A stretch of 64,000 nucleotides of DNA from positions 124,001 through 188,000 of the forward strand of contig NZ_JAUTWQ010000011.1 in the NCBI RefSeq assembly GCF_046719735.1, written 5' to 3'. A model generated the notes under the pieces. The model searched no databases, had not been told where the DNA came from, and saw nothing but the letters and a program-made list of their open reading frames with translations. The stretch's first letter is position 1. Each line of letters opens with the position of its first letter. Source of the DNA: Halobacillus_B rhizosphaerae (lineage in GTDB: Bacteria > Bacillota > Bacilli > Bacillales > Halobacillaceae). Shown piece after piece: positions 59,223-64,000 of the stretch. A program made the translations under genes and the position numbers.

Positions 59223-59264
59223 AAAGACCTGAACCAAGGTAAAAACAACGGTTCAGGTCTTTTG
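59223..59264. terminator. Bidirectional terminator
   Basis: AAAGACCTGAACC pairs perfectly with GGTTCAGGTCTTT (59250-59262), between the GNAT gene and the convergent small membrane protein gene. Confidence 0.88.
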
Positions 59265-59309
59265 CTGATTAAAGCTCTTTGTTTCAGTTTCTTTTAATTT
59301 GCAGCTTGA

Positions 59310-59501
59310 TCAGACTTCCCTGCGAAAGAAACTTAAAATACCGAGATAAATAAGTACTAATGAGAAGAAGGCGATGGCGAGGTAGCCGACAACAGAAAAG
59401 AATTGATCTAAATCGTTAAGAAACGTCCCAGTATCAGGCAGAAGCGAAAAGGCAAAACCAGCAAACACACATGACAGATACAGAAATACTCTTTTATCCA
59501 T
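59310..59501 (-). CDS. Small two-helix membrane protein, 63 residues
   Basis: Two hydrophobic segments (VFLYLSCVFAGFAFSLL and VGYLAIAFFSLVLIYLGILSFF), ending FRREV. AAAGGAGGGGG lies before the ATG at 59501, a very strong site. No family recognised. It is monocistronic. Confidence 0.65.
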   Translation of the reverse strand: MDKRVFLYLSCVFAGFAFSLLPDTGTFLNDLDQFFSVVGYLAIAFFSLVLIYLGILSFFRREV

Positions 59502-59623
59502 TTAATCCCCCTCCTTTACATCCAATATATGCTCGGCTATTCTCGATTATTTAACTAAACAAAAAAATAATCGAAGGAGAGGGCTTGTCCATCTATCCTG
59601 TCATTCTTATTCGTTATTTTAAG

Positions 59624-59906
59624 AAAAAAAACCCTCTTCTTGATAGGATGCAAGAAGAGGGTATGGCAGAGACTCTTTCATTTAGGGAGACCTACCATGA
59701 AATCTACAGGTCTATCCTTCCTGACGGGGAAGAATAGAAAGGGTGATTCGACGTAAGACACCAAAGAGAGTTTCAAGAAAGCTTGAAACAATTGACCAGA
59801 ATCCTTGAGTAACCATCTATTCAATAAAGAAACTCTGAGAAAGGTCTTCTCAGCAAGAAAACCTTGTCAGATGAAGGCTCAAGAATAAGAGTTTTCCCAT
59901 TTGGTT
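59624..59906 (-). ncRNA. Candidate structured non-coding RNA, about 280 nt
   Basis: On the minus strand an extended -10 promoter (TGG-TATAAT, TATAAT at 59918-59913) is followed by about 280 bases without a plausible ORF and ends in a 12-bp perfect terminator (ACCCTCTTCTTG/CAAGAAGAGGGT, 59631-59662) with a TTTTTTT tail. Several internal hairpins are visible: GTTTCAAG/CTTGAAAC (59770-59789), CTGAGAA/TTCTCAG (59835-59853), and a GACCT/AGGTC near 59690-59712. It does not look like RNase P, tmRNA, 6S or SRP RNA. A promoter, structure and terminator without a protein support an RNA gene. Confidence 0.6.
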
Positions 59907-60106
59907 ACTTCCATTATACCACCCATAGTGTCTGTCCTGCTTTGGGAAAACTAGAGGGTGAAATAGCAAATGATTGAAAGGTAAAGGTAAGTATTTTCTC
60001 AAGTTTTTACTTCAATTTACACAAATTCCATAATTAACAAGAAGACATTGTCGAAGGGGAAGGAATCGTGTAAGATGAAGGTATTATATGAAATCGGGGT
60101 GGATGC

Positions 60107-60715
60107 ATGGATTTTAAAAGTGTAGGTTATTTGATCCAAATGCAGGCAATGTCGGCAATGAAAGGTTCGGAAAGCGGGTCTCTCTCTGAAGGAATTGGTA
60201 GTGTGGCGTTTAGAGGGGTTCTGGCAGCGGCTTTATCACCCTCGGTTCAGCAGTCCTCTTCAGCAGTAGATACACCATCTCTTTCTGTGTTTCAAACGAA
60301 GCCGCTGCCTGTTGTAGATGTGTCAAATCAACTTAAGACGTCAGGCGGAGGCGAAAGCGTAGACGGTTACATAAAGGATGCTTCCAATAAATATGGTGTA
60401 AATGAGCAGTTAATTCGCTCTGTAGTAAATGCAGAATCCAGCTTCAACCCTAAGGCTGTCAGTCACGCAGGTGCACAAGGGTTAATGCAGCTTATGCCAG
60501 ACACTGCGCGCGGTCTTGGCGTCAGCGACCCGCTGGATCCTGAGCAAAACGTGATGGGTGGAACGAAGTACTTACGACAAATGCTTGATCGCTATAATGG
60601 AGATGAAAAACTTGCTTTAGCTGCTTATAACGCTGGTGCGGGTAACGTAGATAAATATGGAGGGGTTCCTCCTTTTAAGGAAACACAGCAATATGTAAAG
60701 AAAATTTTAGGCTGA
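60107..60715 (+). CDS. Lytic transglycosylase (SLT domain, YjbJ/CwlQ-like)
   Basis: Protein of 202 residues. The C-terminal 115 residues are an SLT domain: YIKDASNKYGVNEQLIRSV, catalytic Glu in VNAESSFNPKAVS, GAQGLMQLMPDTARGLGV, and LAAYNAGAGNVDKYGG. The N-terminal 85 residues are low-complexity, rich in Ser and Gly, with no signal peptide, as in CwlQ (YjbJ). It cleaves peptidoglycan glycan strands. ATG 60107 follows GGGGTGG. Confidence 0.88.
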   Translation: MDFKSVGYLIQMQAMSAMKGSESGSLSEGIGSVAFRGVLAAALSPSVQQSSSAVDTPSLSVFQTKPLPVVDVSNQLKTSGGGESVDGYIKDASNKYGVNEQLIRSVVNAESSFNPKAVSHAGAQGLMQLMPDTARGLGVSDPLDPEQNVMGGTKYLRQMLDRYNGDEKLALAAYNAGAGNVDKYGGVPPFKETQQYVKKILG

Positions 60716-60723
60716 ATAGAATC

Positions 60724-60762
60724 AGCGCCCGTGCTTGGTCGGTAAGCACGGGCGCTTTGTTT
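60724..60762 (+). terminator. Terminator after the transglycosylase
   Basis: AGCGCCCGTGCTT pairs perfectly with AAGCACGGGCGCT around a 7-nt loop, then TTGTTTT. Confidence 0.88.
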
Positions 60763-60943
60763 TGATGAAAATTATATTGGGGGCGCCGCGTCATGGTTTT
60801 GCTTATGCATACCGGGTCACCCGAGTCGCAGATCCACGCGGTTCTAAGTTATCGACTTCCAGAGGGGAGAAGAGCGCCCCTCTTGCAGCCGTTTGCTTAG
60901 CCCGGAGGATCTAAACGCTCCTTTTCGCTTTTGATCATCCAGC

Positions 60944-61043
60944 TCCAGCGCCCAGCCCCTCGAGGTCATAAGACAATCACCTGTGTGAAAGAAGATCACT
61001 TCACACAGGTGATTGTCTTATGCTTGTCGGGTCTCCCAGGGCG
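60944..61043. repeat. Large hairpin repeat with CAGCGCCC...GGGCGCT ends
   Basis: A perfect 22-bp inverted repeat (60968-60989 with 61000-61021, starting ATAAGACAATCACC) is enclosed by AGCTCCAGCGCCC and CCCAGGGCGCTTTCG, whose ends also pair. The flanks (CCAGCTCCAGCGCCCAGCCC, CTCGAGGTCATAAG, CTTATGCTTGTCGGG) belong to a repeat I have seen in many Bacillaceae genomes. A partial right arm occurs at 45277-45324. The stretch 60781-60943 to its left is not coding. Confidence 0.75.
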
Positions 61044-61055
61044 CTTTCGCTTTAG

Positions 61056-61607
61056 TTATTTATCGGTTTCGAGTGATTTGCTCATTTGGAGGTATTGGTT
61101 AAATACTTTGGTCATTTCTTTTAGACGGCTTCGTACGTCTTCGTCGATTAGTTCTCCTTGAGTGGAGAAGTGATTGGTATGGGTATAGACATAATTTGGA
61201 GTTACCATGCAGCGGAAATAATCCAGTATTGGTTTGAGCTGGTTTTCAATAACAAGGTGATGCTGTAAAGTTCCGCCGTTCGCTACTATGGAAACTGGTT
61301 TATAGCGCATAGCCAGTGGTGATACGGCATCAAACAAATTTTTCAAAGTTCCAGGGATGGATCCTTGAAAAATAGGGGTAGCAATCACATAAGCATCGGC
61401 TTCTTCTATTTCTTTAATCAGGGTTTGCATATCGTCATTATATTGATCGGCAGGTCTGCCATCGACAAATTGCATTTCATAATTTTCGAGGTCGACAATT
61501 TTTGTTTCGTGTTTTTGGGGAAGCTGGCTAATATCTTTATCAATCTCTTCGAGTAAGACTCTCGTTTTTTTCCCAACAATGGTACCATTGAGTAATAGAA
61601 TTTTCAT
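61056..61607 (-). CDS. NADPH-dependent FMN reductase family protein
   Basis: Flavodoxin-fold reductase of 183 residues (SsuE/AzoR-related). Seen: ILLLNGTIVGKKTRVLLEE, the flavin loop ADAYVIATPIFQGSIPGTLKNLFD, and VANGGTLQHHL. It reduces FMN, quinones or azo compounds with NADPH. AAAGGGGAG fits ATG 61607; the earlier ATG at 61631 would include the ribosome site. Confidence 0.87.
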   Translation of the reverse strand: MKILLLNGTIVGKKTRVLLEEIDKDISQLPQKHETKIVDLENYEMQFVDGRPADQYNDDMQTLIKEIEEADAYVIATPIFQGSIPGTLKNLFDAVSPLAMRYKPVSIVANGGTLQHHLVIENQLKPILDYFRCMVTPNYVYTHTNHFSTQGELIDEDVRSRLKEMTKVFNQYLQMSKSLETDK

Positions 61608-61862
61608 GGAAAGTTTCTCCCCTTTATTCAATCAAGATGTGAATACACATCACATTAGGAGCAGATAGAAAATAGTTCGATCATCCTGTGAAAGTGATGG
61701 GTGTTTATTTTTTTCTAAGTAAGGCCGAATTATTGAAGGACAAGGCATTCTATACATTAATTATGTTAAAGCATACGTTCTAATTAAGCAATTGTGACTA
61801 AATGGCCGCTGCTCTTAGAATGCTCTTGTCCTCAAGCACTATCCACTGAAGGAGAGAATTCA

Positions 61863-62144
61863 ATGTTTAGATTTTGGAAGCGTGTTAAATTTGTATTTAA
61901 TATTAAGAAATCTATCCCCTTTCTTGTGCGTTTCTTTCAATCGAAGGAAGTCAGCCGCAGTAAAAAATGGCTATCGATTTTACTGATGTTTGGCTACCTA
62001 TTGTTCCCCTGGGATATTATACCTGACTTTCTGATATTCTTTGGCATAGTAGATGATTTAGCCGTATTTACCTTTGTTCTTCAACTTATGGTGAAAATGG
62101 CTCCAGAGTCTTTACAGGAAGAGTATCAGCTGAAAGATAAGTGA
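61863..62144 (+). CDS. DUF1232 (YkvA-like) protein
   Basis: Protein of 93 residues with the DUF1232 core WLSILLMFGYLLFPWDIIPDFL and FFGIVDDLAVFTFVLQLM, a short amphipathic/membrane-associated domain. GAAGGAG precedes ATG 61863; the longer reading includes it. Function unknown. Confidence 0.85.
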   Translation: MFRFWKRVKFVFNIKKSIPFLVRFFQSKEVSRSKKWLSILLMFGYLLFPWDIIPDFLIFFGIVDDLAVFTFVLQLMVKMAPESLQEEYQLKDK

Positions 62145-62219
62145 AAAGGTTTGAATACGGGGAATTTTCGGGTACACATTAATTGTGAATCAATATAAAA
62201 ACTTTTTAGGAGTGATGAT

Positions 62220-62636
62220 ATGAGTAAGGTATTGTTTACTTCCCAAGCTACGGCTAAAGGCGGACGAAATGGTCACGTGAAATCTGATGATGGTTTGATT
62301 GATTTAAATCTGGCTATGCCTGGTGAAGGTGAAGAAAAGGGATCAAATCCGGAACAATTATTTGCAGCGACTTATGCTGCCTGCTACGATGGCGCACTTA
62401 ACCTGGTAGCCAGCAATAAAAAGAAAGAGATCGAATCACAAATTACAGCGGATGTAAGTTTCCTTAAGGATGAAGCTGATAATGGCTTTAAAATTGGGGT
62501 TGTCCTAAACGCTGAAATTAACGGAGTGTCTCAAGAAGAAGCAGAAGAGCTGACACAAGAAGCTCATAAAGTATGTCCTTATTCTAAGGCTACTCGCGGC
62601 AACATCGATGTAGAGATTAAAGTCAAGACTGTTTAA
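62220..62636 (+). CDS. Organic hydroperoxide resistance protein Ohr (OsmC family)
   Basis: Peroxidase of 138 residues. Seen: the two reactive cysteines Cys55 (AACYDGAL) and Cys119 (VCPYSKATRGN), and NPEQLFAATYA. Ohr reduces organic hydroperoxides with lipoyl thiols. It is complete. No OhrR regulator gene is next to it in the window. TTAGGAG supports the start. Confidence 0.93.
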   Translation: MSKVLFTSQATAKGGRNGHVKSDDGLIDLNLAMPGEGEEKGSNPEQLFAATYAACYDGALNLVASNKKKEIESQITADVSFLKDEADNGFKIGVVLNAEINGVSQEEAEELTQEAHKVCPYSKATRGNIDVEIKVKTV

Positions 62637-62655
62637 TATAGAAGAATAGAAGAAT

Positions 62656-62690
62656 AAAAGCCCCAGGATCTGATCCTGGGGCTTTTTTTG
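62656..62690 (+). terminator. Terminator after ohr
   Basis: AAAAGCCCCAGGATC pairs perfectly with GATCCTGGGGCTTTT around a 1-3 nt loop, then T run. Confidence 0.92.
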
Positions 62691-62939
62691 TCCTTATCCA
62701 TAAATTGATTACCGGGCAGCATTTACAGTTAGCTGCTTAACTTCTACTTGTCGGGGCGTTGAAGCACTCTTGCTATTTCTTGAATCCACAGGGGTAATTA
62801 AGGAGTATCAACGTTCTTCCGCTGCTTTAGAATAGCAGGAAGATAAGAGATCCTTTTTTCAGTATAGAATCAAGGAAGGGTTATTAGTTCATTTTTAAGG
62901 TGTATGTATGGTATTTTATAGGCGAAGGAGAGGACGTTT

Positions 62940-63224
62940 ATGAAAATAACCGATCAAGCTCGCGACTTACTAGATCAGTTACTAGAAGATGAAGAAGCTG
63001 CCTGCTTGAAGATATTTTTTGCCGGGTTTGGCTGCGGAGAACCTGATATAGGAATGACGCTTGGAGAACCTGAGGCAGAAGATGAACTTCACCATATAAA
63101 TTCGGTCCCCGTGGCCATTGATAAGCGTATTGTTCATTTAACAAAGAATTTAACCATTGAAGGTAAACAAACGATGGAGGGGCCTAAGTTTCAACTACTG
63201 GGGCTTCCGGAAAAGGATTGTTAA
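62940..63224 (+). CDS. HesB/IscA-like protein
   Basis: Small protein of 94 residues with the HesB-like pattern: KITDQARDLLDQLL, a Gly-rich loop FAGFGCGEPDIGMTLGEP, and PVAIDKRIVHLTKNLTIE. A-type Fe-S carriers have three cysteines (C-x~65-CxC); here there is one in GFGC, one in EAACLK and one at the very end, so the classical motif is not present. This resembles the HesB-like subgroup of unknown role rather than IscA. AAGGAG lies 8-10 bases before the ATG. Confidence 0.75.
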   Translation: MKITDQARDLLDQLLEDEEAACLKIFFAGFGCGEPDIGMTLGEPEAEDELHHINSVPVAIDKRIVHLTKNLTIEGKQTMEGPKFQLLGLPEKDC

Positions 63225-63255
63225 ACGACAAGAGAATTATAGTCTAAACAGAAAT

Positions 63256-63291
63256 CCCAACCATTTACGCCCCTCTGGTTCGGGGTTTTTT
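63256..63291 (+). terminator. Terminator after the HesB-like gene
   Basis: CCC-AACCA pairs with TGGTT-c-GGG, followed by TTTTTT. The next 250 bp up to 63540 hold no gene I can support. Confidence 0.65.
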
Positions 63292-63543
63292 AGTTAGCAT
63301 TAAATATGTTTTCGTTACCTGGATACCTTTGTTCTTTTCTTGATAGGAGGGGATTCTTTTTCGTCCAATTTAGTTATGTCGGACCCCCCTTATAAATTCA
63401 GTTCCAAAAGCAAGGATTTTTTTGCGATAATAGGGGACAGGCAGGATCTGTCTTGATAAGTTATGAGTCATTCTTGCCTCAACAAGTAATGGATAAGCTA
63501 GCATTTCTCGAGATAATTATGCCGGTTTAAGGCGGGAGACGTT

Positions 63544-63633
63544 ATGAAAGCACCTGTTCACTTGATTATGGCGGATTCGTGCAAACATATATGGAGACAG
63601 ACCTGCTCCCTAGCCTATGAAAAAAAGAAATGA
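63544..63633 (+). CDS. Possible 29-residue peptide
   Basis: ATG 63544 follows AAGGCGGGAG with good spacing and runs to TGA at 63633 (MKAPVHLIMADSC ... EKKK), just before the next gene. There is no family match; the ribosome site is the only support. Confidence 0.3.
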   Translation: MKAPVHLIMADSCKHIWRQTCSLAYEKKK

Positions 63634-63648
63634 GGGTTTATATTCACC

Positions 63649-64000
63649 ATGATGGCAACAGGACACCAGGTTGTAGGCTTTACATTTGGGGTCGGGGCAC
63701 TTGTTCTGCTCCCCGAAGTTGAATTATTTCCGGACCGCCCGTTTCAAACGGTCCTTTATCTAGTTTTTGTATTATTCGGAGCGCTTTTACCAGATATTGA
63801 TACCCCCCGGTCCAAGCTCGGGCAGAAATTCTGGCGTTTGATGATGCTTGTCTTTTCGTTAGCTCTCCTTGTATTTCTTTTTGCCCCCGAGTTTTTCAAT
63901 ACATATCGTGAAGAGTTAAAGGTCTATGTGTTATTGATGCTTCCTATTTTAATTATGATAAAAAGCCATCGTAAAATGACTCATTCCTTTCTCTTTATTG
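63649..64000 (+). CDS. YdjM-type membrane-bound metal-dependent hydrolase, partial
   Basis: The reading from ATGATG at 63649 remains open to the window end, about 117 residues. Seen: GHQVVGFTFGVGALVLLP, membrane helix TVLYLVFVLFGALLPDIDTP with the DIDTP motif, further helices, and HRKMTHSFLF with the His-x4-His metal-like motif. This is the YdjM/DUF457 family, whose members are predicted zinc-dependent membrane hydrolases, often LexA-controlled. The C-terminus is missing. Confidence 0.8.
   Translation, partial: MMATGHQVVGFTFGVGALVLLPEVELFPDRPFQTVLYLVFVLFGALLPDIDTPRSKLGQKFWRLMMLVFSLALLVFLFAPEFFNTYREELKVYVLLMLPILIMIKSHRKMTHSFLFI

Noticed and set aside
61056..61161. Plus-strand ORF across 60931-61161
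   Set aside because: It reads through the large hairpin repeat and into the FMN reductase gene; no ribosome site.

Overview
This window looks like chromosomal DNA of a moderately halophilic, low-to-mid G+C Gram-positive of the Bacillaceae. A Halobacillus-type organism is my best guess, inferred from protein resemblance and not from a marker gene. Supporting signs are strong AAGGAGG-type ribosome sites with frequent TTG and GTG starts, Bacillus-type factors (GbsA-like dehydrogenase, YndJ, DUF1002/YpuA, SCO, bacterial NO synthase, LytST, TnrA boxes, cre sites), a BCCT betaine-type carrier and a carotenoid desaturase. I see no tRNA, rRNA, CRISPR array, prophage or insertion sequence.

Layout. 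1-6.0 kb: a BCCT transporter (partial, minus) diverges from a six-gene run (amidohydrolase, Rieske ferredoxin, ferredoxin-NADP reductase, two half-size ChrA proteins, GbsA-like aldehyde dehydrogenase). Together they suggest uptake and oxidation of a quaternary-amine-like compound. 6-12.9 kb: an MFS exporter diverges from a TrmB-type regulator across a palindrome, followed by small metabolic enzymes (phosphoesterase, DHFR-like, VOC, DJ-1/PfpI, DoxX), a DUF1002 protein and a GDSL hydrolase. 12.9-24 kb: an XRE-TPR regulator, an orphan ECF sigma factor with two tandem promoter-like elements, SCO, a hydrolase, Nudix, a transsulfuration enzyme, then an ECF sigma/RskA anti-sigma pair. The pair shares a promoter element with the next gene, a surface protein made of two 184-residue histidine-bearing repeats.

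24-31.2 kb: a carotenoid desaturase, three hairpin repeats of one family (the third lies at 37.3 kb), a cysteine-free uracil-DNA glycosylase, a third ECF sigma with its putative regulator, YndJ, and a type I toxin-antitoxin locus missed by ordinary ORF calling. 31.2-37 kb: an amt-glnK operon (minus) with two TnrA/GlnR boxes, and a class I ribonucleotide reductase operon (minus) under a cobalamin riboswitch plus a pair of NrdR boxes. 37-54.5 kb: methyltransferase, dicarboxylate symporter with a cre-like site, DUF915 hydrolase, small unknowns, a cell-wall-binding DD-carboxypeptidase, a CzrA-like repressor, a decayed small gene, DUF2254, ElaA, a MtnE-like aminotransferase, CoA-disulfide reductase, NO synthase and a MtnU-like amidase. 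54.5-58.7 kb: LytS-LytR followed by a CstA-family carrier, probably a pyruvate sensing and uptake unit. 58.7-64 kb: small genes, a candidate structured RNA of about 280 nt, a lytic transglycosylase, a large hairpin repeat, FMN reductase, DUF1232, Ohr, a HesB-like protein and the start of a YdjM-type membrane protein.

The most interesting material is regulatory and non-coding: the B12 riboswitch/NrdR double control, the type I toxin-antitoxin pair, the ECF promoter families, the covarying hairpin repeats, and the unexplained RNA near 59.7 kb.
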